DNA of 59,096 nucleotides. Source: CAYJAD01 sp964369995 (GTDB lineage: Bacteria; Desulfobacterota; Desulfovibrionia; Desulfovibrionales; Desulfovibrionaceae). Of the stretch, positions 17,680-25,467 are shown in pieces (positions within the stretch are counted from its first letter, which is position 1; each line of letters begins with the position of its first letter). A program made the position numbers and the translations under genes. The notes under the pieces were generated by a model. That model worked only from the letters and a program-made list of their open reading frames with translations. It was not told the origin of the DNA and did not search any database. Location: positions 1 through 59,096 of the forward strand of contig CAYJHH010000004.1 in NCBI GenBank assembly GCA_964369995.1. Direction: 5' to 3'.

Positions 17680-18513
17680 TTGAAAGAAAAAAGCTTCTAT
17701 CACACTGTGTATCAATTCAGTCAAAATGCTAAAGGTCGTAAAAAGATTTTAGCAGACTTTTTGTTGCGCTCCTCTGCAGAAGCTGCACTTATGACCATGG
17801 AAGATATGGCAGAAACTGTAGGCGCCAGTGCCGGCACCATATCTCGTACGGTTCGACAAATGGGCTTTGAAAGTTTTTCTCAACTGCAAACTCTTATGCG
17901 AAAAGAAATTTTAAAAAATCTCTCCCCTGCAGATCGTTTGCAAAAACTCCCCGCAGCGCCCACTTTTTCCGATTCCCTAACGCAAGATAAAGACAATATT
18001 GCCCTACTCTCATCACTGAACGATGATAAAGCTTTTTCTGAAGCCTGCGAGCTTTTAGCCAAGGCACCGTCCGTATACATTTTTGGTTTACGTTCTTCTT
18101 TTCCCGCAGCGTATTTTTTGTCCATCTGTCTTGAACAAATCAGACATAATGTCCACTTATTGGATGTAGCTACGGGAAAATTCCCTGAACAAATAAATCG
18201 CTTAAATCCCAGTGACTTAGTTGTTGCTTTTTCTTTCCCTCGCTATTTAAAAGAACCCGTTGTCATGGCCGAAGAAGCTCGCAACAAACAATGCCAAATC
18301 ATAAGCTTTTCAGACAGCGCCCTCTCACCGGTAGGTTTACTCTCTGACATAGCCTTAGTATCCCCCTATGCAAGCGCAAGCTTTTTTAACTCCTCCACAG
18401 CGATTTTTGCCCTCATCAATGCTTTGCTCACGCAAACCATGCTATTACTTGGCAAAAAAGGCCGCGAAGAGCTTAAACGATTTGAGGCCATTCAAAATAA
18501 ATTGTCACAATAA
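17680..18513 (+). CDS. MurR/RpiR-family transcriptional regulator
   Basis: An N-terminal RpiR-type helix-turn-helix (KKILADFLLRSSAEAALMT, then MEDMAETVGASAGTISRTVRQMGF) is followed by a C-terminal SIS sugar-phosphate-type domain (from VYIFGLRSSFPAAYF to the end). I prefer the TTG at 17680, which has GAAAGGA 6 bases upstream; a longer frame begins at TTG 17608 but has no SD. Both give a complete HTH. RpiR proteins sense a phosphorylated or carboxylated ligand through SIS and control adjacent catabolic genes. The aminotransferase begins 36 bp downstream on the same strand, so this is probably the local regulator of the 18550-25279 operon. The ligand is unknown. Confidence 0.85.
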   Translation: MKEKSFYHTVYQFSQNAKGRKKILADFLLRSSAEAALMTMEDMAETVGASAGTISRTVRQMGFESFSQLQTLMRKEILKNLSPADRLQKLPAAPTFSDSLTQDKDNIALLSSLNDDKAFSEACELLAKAPSVYIFGLRSSFPAAYFLSICLEQIRHNVHLLDVATGKFPEQINRLNPSDLVVAFSFPRYLKEPVVMAEEARNKQCQIISFSDSALSPVGLLSDIALVSPYASASFFNSSTAIFALINALLTQTMLLLGKKGREELKRFEAIQNKLSQ

Positions 18514-18549
18514 AAACTAAAAAATAATCACCATACCATGGAGCTTTTC

Positions 18550-19710
18550 ATGAAAAAATTTGCAGAAAACATTCTCTACACCCCCGGCCCTGCCTCTGTG
18601 CCACAACGCGTTCTCAATGCCATGGCCAAACCAATACTGCATCATAGAACTCCAGAATTTTCTCATATTTTAAAGGAATTATTAGAAAAATGGCAATGGC
18701 TTTTTGCCACAGAGCAAGCCATTTTGCCCATTCACACCACAGGCCGTGGCGCCATGGAAGCGAGCTTAACCAATACACTTAAAGCCGGCGATAGCATCAT
18801 CTGTATTTGTAATGGTAAATTTGGTGAATTTTACCCAACCATAGCAGAGCGTTACGGAATTACAGTCCATAAAATTTGTACCAATTGGGAACAGGTTGTC
18901 AGCCTTGAAGAAGTAAAGCAAGCCATGGTGGATTACCCCCAAGCTAAGGCCATTACCGTATGCCACAATGAATCTACCACAGCGCTCACCACCAATGTAC
19001 AAGCCATTGCACAGCTTGCTAAAAGCCATGGTATGCTCACCATTGTAGATGCCATTAGTTCTGGTGGCTGCGCTCGTATTGATTTTGATGCTTGGGGCAT
19101 AGATGTTTTGGTGGTAGCTTCACAAAAAGGTTTTATGAGCCCCACGGGCATGTCTCTTGCCATACTTAGCCAAGCGGCATGGCAAGCATGTGAAACATCC
19201 ACCCTACCAAAATATTACACAAATTTTAATTCTATTCGTAAAAATGTGTGTGCAGAACGCCCCGAAACTCCTGGTTCCACACCTGTATCACTCATATATG
19301 CCCTGCACGAGGCCATGTGCATCCTTGAAGAAGAAGGACGTGAAGATGTATTTTTACGCCATGAAAAAAATGCCAAAGCGGTTCGGGCTGGCCTAACTTC
19401 GCTGGGCTTTGATATTTTCCCCTTACTCATTCCTGAAGAATTTCGCTCCGTTTCCCTTACTGCCTTTACCACCCCCCATGGTTTTAGCGCAGACCAATGC
19501 AAAAATGCCCTTAAAAATGATTATGGCTTACAAATTGCCAATGGCCTTGGTCATTTAAAAGGAAAAGTTTTACGTGTTGGCCATATGGGCAACATATACG
19601 AACGCGATATCATCACCTTTTTCTCTTGTCTTGAAATGGTGCTTATGCAGCAAAACATACTCAGCACCCCTGGCATAAGCCTACAGCATATATACCCCAT
19701 ATTGAAGTAG
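18550..19710 (+). CDS. class-V aminotransferase (alanine/serine-glyoxylate type)
   Basis: A PLP-dependent aminotransferase of 386 residues from the ATG at 18550, which has GGAG 6 bases upstream; an in-frame ATG at 18538 overlaps that SD. Family marks are LYTPGPASVP near the N-terminus, HTTGRGAMEA (cofactor phosphate), a VDAISS motif and the Schiff-base lysine K193 in SQKGFMSPTG. Relatives act on serine, alanine, aspartate, ureidoglycine or 2-aminoethylphosphonate with glyoxylate or pyruvate as acceptor; the substrate cannot be read from sequence. It ends 2 bp before the dehydratase large subunit, indicating one transcript and probably one pathway. Confidence 0.87.
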   Translation: MKKFAENILYTPGPASVPQRVLNAMAKPILHHRTPEFSHILKELLEKWQWLFATEQAILPIHTTGRGAMEASLTNTLKAGDSIICICNGKFGEFYPTIAERYGITVHKICTNWEQVVSLEEVKQAMVDYPQAKAITVCHNESTTALTTNVQAIAQLAKSHGMLTIVDAISSGGCARIDFDAWGIDVLVVASQKGFMSPTGMSLAILSQAAWQACETSTLPKYYTNFNSIRKNVCAERPETPGSTPVSLIYALHEAMCILEEEGREDVFLRHEKNAKAVRAGLTSLGFDIFPLLIPEEFRSVSLTAFTTPHGFSADQCKNALKNDYGLQIANGLGHLKGKVLRVGHMGNIYERDIITFFSCLEMVLMQQNILSTPGISLQHIYPILK

Positions 19711-19712
19711 CC

Positions 19713-20990
19713 ATGAAGGGACAAACCATTACAGAAAAAATCCTTTCTGCCAAAGCAGAGCGCACAGTTTATGCCGGAGACACCATCTTGGCCAAGGTGG
19801 ATACTGTCATGGCCACCGATGGCTCCGGCCCTTTAACCATACGCTTCTTTGAAGAAATGGACGGGAAAAAAAGTTTTAATGCTGCCCGCGTACTCATGAT
19901 TATTGACCACTACGTGCCTTGCCCCAACGACAAAGTGGCCGCCTTGCATCACATGATGCAAACATTTTGCGCCAAGGGGTACGGAACACTTTTCGAAGGC
20001 GGCGAAGGTATTTGCCATCAACTCTTGCCGGAAAAAGGCTATGTATACCCTGGCGAGCTCATTGTGGGGGGCGACTCCCACTCCACCACCTACGGCGCCT
20101 TAAATGCCTTAGGCACAGGGGTAGGCTCATCAGACTTGGCCGCAGCCATTATTAAAGGAGAACTTTGGCTCAAAGTCCCCTCAAGTATTGGTATTCGTTT
20201 GCATGGCAAACTTAAGCCTCAAGTGGAAATAAAAGACGTAGCTCTTGTTTTGGTGGGGCTTTTAGGTGCACAAGGAGCCAATTACAGTGCCATAGAGTTC
20301 ATGGGATCAGCCCTTGAGCATATTTCCATAGCCGAACGCATGACCCTTTGTAATATGATGGTGGAAAGCGGGGCGAAATTTTCTATTATGCCAAGCGATG
20401 CCATGACGCGTACATTTTTACAACAACATGCTTTCTGTCAGCCCATGACAGAATACAGCGCCGACGAAGATGCTCAGTATGAACGCATCATTGATCTACA
20501 CCTTGATACAATCTCCCCCATGCTGGCAAAACCTCATTGCGTTGATTTGGTAGCCCCCCTAACGCAATGTGAAGGTACCCCCATCCATATGGCAATTATT
20601 GGTACATGCACCAATGGACGCATTGAAGATTTGCGCAATGCTTTAGAGGCCATGCAAGATTTACCTGTGGCACCTGAGGTACAACTTTTAATTATACCAG
20701 CCTCACGGCAAATATATATTCAGGCCAGTGAAGAAGGCATATTAGCCAAGCTTGCTGCCAAGGGAGCTGTCATCTTACCCCCCGGTTGCGGGCCGTGTTG
20801 CGGTAGTAGCGCCGGCATACCACGCGATAATTGGAATGTCATTTCCACAGCCAATAGGAATTTCATTGGCCGTATGGGAAATGTTAAAGCAAATATATAC
20901 TTAGCCTCCCCGAGATCCGTGGCTTTGGCTGCTGTACATGGATATATTTGCTCCCCATGCAAACACAGTGAAGCCACTGATTTGTCTTAA
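19713..20990 (+). CDS. aconitase-superfamily dehydratase, large subunit (LeuC-like)
   Basis: A 425-residue homologue of 3-isopropylmalate dehydratase and 2,3-dimethylmalate dehydratase large subunits. The [4Fe-4S] ligands are C299 (IGTCTNG), C359 and C362 (GCGPCCG), with the same 60- and 3-residue spacing as in LeuC. The substrate-side motifs GGDSHSTTYGALNALGTGVG and the preceding H-Y-V-P-C-P-N-D are present. It partners with the small subunit 12 bp downstream. Association with a transporter, aminotransferase and aldolase-like gene instead of leuA/leuB argues against leucine synthesis and for hydration or isomerisation of an imported carboxylate. Confidence 0.87.
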   Translation: MKGQTITEKILSAKAERTVYAGDTILAKVDTVMATDGSGPLTIRFFEEMDGKKSFNAARVLMIIDHYVPCPNDKVAALHHMMQTFCAKGYGTLFEGGEGICHQLLPEKGYVYPGELIVGGDSHSTTYGALNALGTGVGSSDLAAAIIKGELWLKVPSSIGIRLHGKLKPQVEIKDVALVLVGLLGAQGANYSAIEFMGSALEHISIAERMTLCNMMVESGAKFSIMPSDAMTRTFLQQHAFCQPMTEYSADEDAQYERIIDLHLDTISPMLAKPHCVDLVAPLTQCEGTPIHMAIIGTCTNGRIEDLRNALEAMQDLPVAPEVQLLIIPASRQIYIQASEEGILAKLAAKGAVILPPGCGPCCGSSAGIPRDNWNVISTANRNFIGRMGNVKANIYLASPRSVALAAVHGYICSPCKHSEATDLS

Positions 20991-21002
20991 AAAGGAGAAA
21001 GT

Positions 21003-21494
21003 ATGCTGTATTCAGGCCACGCCCGAGTACTTCAGGATGATATAAATACCGATTATATCATTTCCTCTCGGCGCAAAAGAGACACCCTTGATGAACATAT
21101 TCTTTGCAAATACTTCATGGAAGATTTGGATCCAAACTTTGCTGCCACTGTGCAAAAAAACGACATCTTAGTTGCCGGATATAATTTTGGCTGTGGTTCT
21201 GCCATGGAAATCGCCGCTCTTGTCATCAAGGCCTTGGGAGTCTCCGTTGTGGTAGCGCGCTCTTTTGCAAGGTCTTTTTATAGAAATGGCATCAACAATG
21301 GTTTGCTTCTCGTACAATGCGACACCACAAGCATAGAAGCAGGCGACTTGCTCCAAGTATCTTTAAACGAAGATGGCATTACCTTGCACTGCCACCAGAA
21401 AGATATTTTATTGCATGCCCCTGCATTGGCGCCAATACAAACAGCCATTTTACAGGCTGGCGGCCTAGTGCCTTATGTTAAACAAGGTATATAG
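21003..21494 (+). CDS. aconitase-superfamily dehydratase, small subunit (LeuD-like)
   Basis: A 163-residue swivelling-domain subunit of the LeuD type (DDINTDYIISS, FMEDLDPNFA, NFGCGS, FARSFYRNGINNGL). A strong SD (AAGGAG) precedes the ATG. Two substrate-contact regions differ from LeuD. The loop after NTDYII reads SSRRKRD where LeuD has a Y-L-x motif, and the signature GCGSSREHA reads GCGSAMEIA (residues 64-71). The catalytic-base serine position appears kept (S66), but the serine and arginine that bind the substrate carboxylate in aconitase become A67 and M68. The complex therefore probably uses a substrate other than isopropylmalate. Confidence 0.86.
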   Translation: MLYSGHARVLQDDINTDYIISSRRKRDTLDEHILCKYFMEDLDPNFAATVQKNDILVAGYNFGCGSAMEIAALVIKALGVSVVVARSFARSFYRNGINNGLLLVQCDTTSIEAGDLLQVSLNEDGITLHCHQKDILLHAPALAPIQTAILQAGGLVPYVKQGI

Positions 21495-21527
21495 TTTTAT
21501 AATTCGTCTACAGCTAGGGAGAAAAAT

Positions 21528-23453
21528 ATGACGCAACACGCTAAGGCAAAAGAAACTTCACAAGAAAATGTATCCCAGCGTCGCGAGCTTATGGGCTGGC
21601 AAGCTAAACTGGTTGGTCTTATTTGCGTTTTATGGGCTTCTATGCATTTAATTGTGGCTTCAGGCTTTTTAATTATTCCCCCTGCACAATTACGTGCTGT
21701 ACACCTTGGCGTAGCCTTAGTTTTGTGTTTTTTGCTTGTGCCCTTTTCTCAAAAAACATCACGTAATAGCATAGCTATACTGGATGCCATTTGGGCTCTT
21801 TTGGCAGCATGTATCATGGGCTATATGTTTTTCCGTTACGAAACCCTTGTACGCATGGGCGGGCGCACCGAGCCTCAAGATATTTACATAGGCCTCATGG
21901 GCATGGTGGTGCTTTTTGAAGCAGCACGACGCACCGTAAGCCCAGGATTAGTAGCTTTAGCCAGCATTGCCTTAGCTTATGTATTTTTTGGCGAATATTT
22001 ACCGGGCAGTTTTGGACATGCCGGCTTTAGCCTAAGGCGCATAGTGCAACATATCTTTTTATCAGGTGAAGGTATTTTAGGCTTTGTACTGGGCGTATCT
22101 GCCGAAATAATCATAGTATTTATTCTTTTTGGAGCCGTGCTGGAACGTGTGGGCATTGCAAGCTTCTTTAATGATTTAGCCAACTGCATCGCGGGACGTT
22201 CTCGTGGCGGACCAGCGAAAATCGCGGTACTTTCCAGTGCTCTTATGGGCATGGTAAGTGGTGAAACCTCTGCCAATGTGGCCACCACCGGTGTTTTTAC
22301 CATTCCACTTATGAAGCGTATCGGCTATCCTGCGCATTTTGCTGGTGCTGTAGAGTGCGCAGCCTCCTGCGGCGGGCAAATTCTCCCCCCCATCATGGGC
22401 GCCACAGCCTTTGTCATTGCCGACGCCTTGGGCATACCCTATGGCACTTTAGCTCTTGCTGCCACCTTACCGGCTTTACTTTATTTCTTAGGTGTTTTTT
22501 CCACCGTGCATTTTCGCGCTGTGCGCCTTGGTTTACAAGGGCTTGAAGCAGATCAAGTTCCTCTTTGGTCTAGTACCTTAAAGAAAATATATCTTATTCT
22601 CCCGCTGTTTGGCATAGTTTTTATGCTCATCAACGACTACACCCCCACAACCTCCGCTTTTTGGGGCGGTATTGTATTGGCGGTTTGTATCACTTTATTA
22701 CATAAAGACAGCCGCTTAACCCCCACAAAAATTCTACAGCTCATGGTTTCTGCCTGCCGTACAGGTATGGTGCTTGCCATTGCTTGCGCCATTGTAGGTA
22801 CCATTGTAGGCACGGCCTCCATGACAGGCATTACCATGGTCATTGCCGATGTTATTTTTGACTTAGCAGGCGGCGCCATGTTGCCAGCCCTCCTTCTTAC
22901 CATGCTTGTGACCATCATTTTGGGCATGGGATTACCCACCACAGCGGCCTATGTTCTTGCAGCCTTAAGCGCAGCGCCTGTGCTACAGCGCATGGGTATA
23001 CCAGAGTTACCAACACACCTTTTTGTCTTATACTTTGGCGCCCTTTCTGCACTCACACCGCCTGTTTGCACAGGTGCCTATACAGCCGCAGGCATTGCAG
23101 GCGCCAATCCTACAAAAACAGGATTAAACTCTGTGTTATTGGCTTTATCAGGTTTTATCGTTCCATTTTTATTTATCTATAATACAGAATTAGTGCTCAC
23201 GGGTGAATGGGAATGGTTAACCGTTTTCGAAAGTTTTGTTTCTGCAGGTCTTGGTCTCATATTATTAAGCTCTGTATGCGAGGGAGCGCTTTTTACTAAG
23301 CTAAGTCCCTCACTTCGCGTCCTGCTTTTTATGAGTGCAGCCTTACTCATTTTCCCTGAAAGTCTTACAAATTATGCAGGTTTTGCTTTATCAAGCTTAC
23401 TTTTGTGCTATTTTTGGATACAAAAAAAGCACAATGTTGTGCAAAGTTCATGA
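21528..23453 (+). CDS. TRAP transporter fused permease (DctQM-type, TAXI class)
   Basis: A 641-residue, highly hydrophobic protein: a small N-terminal four-helix part joined to a large DctM-like permease with the typical GMVSGETSANVATTG and CGGQILPPIMGA segments and a later ILGMGLPTTAAYV motif. It works in the inner membrane as a Na+-coupled importer together with a TAXI-type periplasmic binding protein, encoded next. TAXI systems with known ligands move glutamate, 2-oxoglutarate and related C4-C5 acids, which suits the dehydratase and aldolase-like neighbours. Confidence 0.92.
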   Translation: MTQHAKAKETSQENVSQRRELMGWQAKLVGLICVLWASMHLIVASGFLIIPPAQLRAVHLGVALVLCFLLVPFSQKTSRNSIAILDAIWALLAACIMGYMFFRYETLVRMGGRTEPQDIYIGLMGMVVLFEAARRTVSPGLVALASIALAYVFFGEYLPGSFGHAGFSLRRIVQHIFLSGEGILGFVLGVSAEIIIVFILFGAVLERVGIASFFNDLANCIAGRSRGGPAKIAVLSSALMGMVSGETSANVATTGVFTIPLMKRIGYPAHFAGAVECAASCGGQILPPIMGATAFVIADALGIPYGTLALAATLPALLYFLGVFSTVHFRAVRLGLQGLEADQVPLWSSTLKKIYLILPLFGIVFMLINDYTPTTSAFWGGIVLAVCITLLHKDSRLTPTKILQLMVSACRTGMVLAIACAIVGTIVGTASMTGITMVIADVIFDLAGGAMLPALLLTMLVTIILGMGLPTTAAYVLAALSAAPVLQRMGIPELPTHLFVLYFGALSALTPPVCTGAYTAAGIAGANPTKTGLNSVLLALSGFIVPFLFIYNTELVLTGEWEWLTVFESFVSAGLGLILLSSVCEGALFTKLSPSLRVLLFMSAALLIFPESLTNYAGFALSSLLLCYFWIQKKHNVVQSS

Positions 23454-23498
23454 AAATAGATTCAGTAATGTGCTGAGTTTATATATGCGTCAAGGGGA

Positions 23499-23531
23499 AC
23501 TGTCGCCATATGCCTAAGAGCATATGACAGT
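23499..23531 (+). promoter_or_regulatory. intercistronic hairpin before the TAXI binding protein
   Basis: ACTGT plus CATATGC (23499-23503, 23507-23513) pair with GCATATG plus ACAGT (23520-23531), 22 bases before the SD of the binding-protein gene. It lacks a U-tract. Such hairpins often stabilise mRNA ends, raising binding protein over permease; that role is inferred. Confidence 0.5.
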
Positions 23532-23567
23532 GTAAAATCATTGTAACTCTAACGGAGGATTCATAGA

Positions 23568-24515
23568 ATGTGTGTAAGAAAAATTATAACAGGCTTTATG
23601 ATGGCAAGTGCTTTACTCATAAGCGCTCAAGGCGCATGGGCTGCCCCTAAAGACAAAATGACCTTAGGCACCGCAAGCATGGGTGGTAATTACTTTAGCA
23701 TGGGCGCTGTCATGGCAAAAGTGCTCAATGACTCTGTTAAGAGCCCCTCTGTTACCGCACAAGCCACAGGCGGATCTTCTTATAACCTTATGGCCATTGA
23801 AGACAAAGAAATTGATTTAGGCATTAGCCAAGGCCCCGCCGTCATGGCTGCTTTGAGCGCAAATCAAGCGCCCACAGTGCGTACTTTAATAAATTACAAT
23901 GGAACCCCACAGCATGTACTTGTGCGCAAAGAAGCAAATATTAAAAGCTTAAAAGATTTAAAAGGGAAAAAAATTGAACTTATTGCTGCTGGAGATGGCG
24001 TAGAAGTTAGTAGCAAAAAAGTCATTGAATCTATTGGATTAGCCTGGGATGATGTAAAACATGAATACAGCGGCAACCGTGTACAAGCTGCTTCACGCTT
24101 AAAAACAGGTCAGGTGGATGCCATTATCGACGCCACTGGCATCGGCGCTGCTTGGATGACCGATATTATTAAGTCTGGAAAATTTGAACTCCTTCCCATG
24201 ACAAAGGAAGAAATGGATATGATTATGGCAAAAAATCCTGAATTTGCCCCCATGCCCATTCCTGCCAACAGTTACCCCAATCAAGACAATACTGTTAATA
24301 CCATAGGCAACTGGACCATCATTATTGGCTCTGCAGACTTACCTGATGACTTTGTTTATAACGTAGTAAAATCTCTTTTTGACAATAAAGACGCCTTAGT
24401 AAAAGGCCATGCTTTCTTTAAAGATTTAGCACCAAGCAATGTGAAAGGCGCTTTGTTAGCTCCATTGCATCCTGGCGCTGCACGTTACTATAAAGAAGCT
24501 GGCATTATCGACTAG
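23568..24515 (+). CDS. TAXI-family TRAP solute-binding protein
   Basis: A 315-residue periplasmic binding protein with a signal peptide (cleavage near ...GAWA-APKDK). TAXI features are LGTASMGGNYFSMGAVMAKVL at the start of the mature protein, ATGGSSYNLMAIEDKEIDLGI, the LKDLKGKKIELI block and VDAIIDATGIGAAWM. A strong GGAGG precedes the ATG. It delivers substrate to the fused permease encoded immediately upstream. The ligand is unknown; family precedent is C4-C5 dicarboxylates or amino acids. Confidence 0.93.
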   Translation: MCVRKIITGFMMASALLISAQGAWAAPKDKMTLGTASMGGNYFSMGAVMAKVLNDSVKSPSVTAQATGGSSYNLMAIEDKEIDLGISQGPAVMAALSANQAPTVRTLINYNGTPQHVLVRKEANIKSLKDLKGKKIELIAAGDGVEVSSKKVIESIGLAWDDVKHEYSGNRVQAASRLKTGQVDAIIDATGIGAAWMTDIIKSGKFELLPMTKEEMDMIMAKNPEFAPMPIPANSYPNQDNTVNTIGNWTIIIGSADLPDDFVYNVVKSLFDNKDALVKGHAFFKDLAPSNVKGALLAPLHPGAARYYKEAGIID

Positions 24516-24534
24516 CCGCTCAAGCTATATACCC

Positions 24535-24561
24535 CTCTCCCTACTGCCATAGTGGGGAGAG
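24535..24561 (+). promoter_or_regulatory. hairpin between binding-protein and RraA-like genes
   Basis: An 11-bp stem CTCTCCCTACT/AGTGGGGAGAG with a 5-base loop sits 17 bp before the RraA-like ATG and partly sets off its AAAGGAG SD. It has no U-tract, so it is more likely an mRNA stabiliser or partial attenuator than a full terminator. Confidence 0.5.
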
Positions 24562-24577
24562 AGTAAAAGGAGTTTTT

Positions 24578-25279
24578 ATGTCCATTGGTTTACGAGTTTT
24601 CACAAAACGCCCTCAAGCTTCCGAGCATCTTTTAGAGAGCTTTCGTCAATTAGCCGCAGCCCCTGTGGCCGATTGCATGAATCGTTTAAATGTGCTGTCT
24701 AGCAATGTACGCTGCCTCTCCCCTCGTATGGATAAACGTATGGCAGGAAGAGCTTTAACGGTTAAAGTACGCCCCGGCGATAATTTACTTATTCATAAAG
24801 CATTAGATATGGCTGTTCCCGGCGACGTTATTATTGTGAGCAATGAAGGCTCCCAATGCGGTGCACTCATGGGCGAAGTCATGTTTTCGTATGCTGCCTT
24901 TAAAGGCATTGAAGGAATTGTGTTGGACGGGCCTGTGCGTGATATCACCTGCCTAAAAAATATACCCTACCCTGTATATGGCACAGGAACAACACCTCGT
25001 GGACCATACAAAACAGGCCCCGGAGAAATAAATGTTCCCATCGCCTGCGCAGACGTTGCTGTAAATCCAGGAGATATTGTTTTAGGCGATGACGATGGTG
25101 TTATTATCATTCCCTTGGCAGATGCTGAAAAGCTTTTAATCAAAGCGCAAGATTTCGCTGCCAAAGATGATGCAAAAGTACAAGCCGCATTGCATGGCAC
25201 AGCCAATCGTTCTTGGGTTAACACAGCTTTAGAAGAGCTTAAGTGCGAAACCATAGATAAAGCATGGAATGAGTTTTAG
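24578..25279 (+). CDS. RraA-like / HMG-aldolase-family protein
   Basis: A 233-residue member of the RraA/menG family. It keeps the metal and substrate residues of the 4-hydroxy-4-methyl-2-oxoglutarate aldolase branch: GALMGE (95-100), DGPVRD with R121-D122, and a GDDDGV loop near the C-terminus. Members that carry these residues cleave HMG-type 2-oxo acids to pyruvate or decarboxylate oxaloacetate, while the E. coli RNase E inhibitor RraA is a side branch. In an operon with a transporter, transaminase and dehydratase, the aldolase or decarboxylase role is preferred. The gene ends 7 bp before a MITE-like element. Confidence 0.85.
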   Translation: MSIGLRVFTKRPQASEHLLESFRQLAAAPVADCMNRLNVLSSNVRCLSPRMDKRMAGRALTVKVRPGDNLLIHKALDMAVPGDVIIVSNEGSQCGALMGEVMFSYAAFKGIEGIVLDGPVRDITCLKNIPYPVYGTGTTPRGPYKTGPGEINVPIACADVAVNPGDIVLGDDDGVIIIPLADAEKLLIKAQDFAAKDDAKVQAALHGTANRSWVNTALEELKCETIDKAWNEF

Positions 25280-25286
25280 CTAATAA

Positions 25287-25467
25287 AGTCGACACTGAAA
25301 AACAACTTAACTACTCGTAAAAATAAAACTTTTACTTTTTGACGCCGTAATAAACTTTGCCAGAAATTAACGTATGGAATACGTTTATTTCTGGCAATAT
25401 TTATTACGTTATTTGATTTATAAGTTCTATTTTTTACTGATAGTTACGTTGTTTTTCAGTGTCGACT
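25287..25467. mobile_element. MITE-like element, short form (copy A)
   Basis: A 181-bp element with near-perfect terminal inverted repeats: AGTCGACACTGAAAAACAAC at the left, its reverse complement at the right, and matching beyond (TAACTA). An internal palindrome TTGCCAGAAAT/ATTTCTGGCAA encloses ACGTAT/ATACGT. There is no coding capacity. Flanking 4-mers are ATAA and AAGA, so no target duplication. It joins the 3' end of the RraA gene to a truncated RND gene, consistent with a deletion next to the element. Confidence 0.85.
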
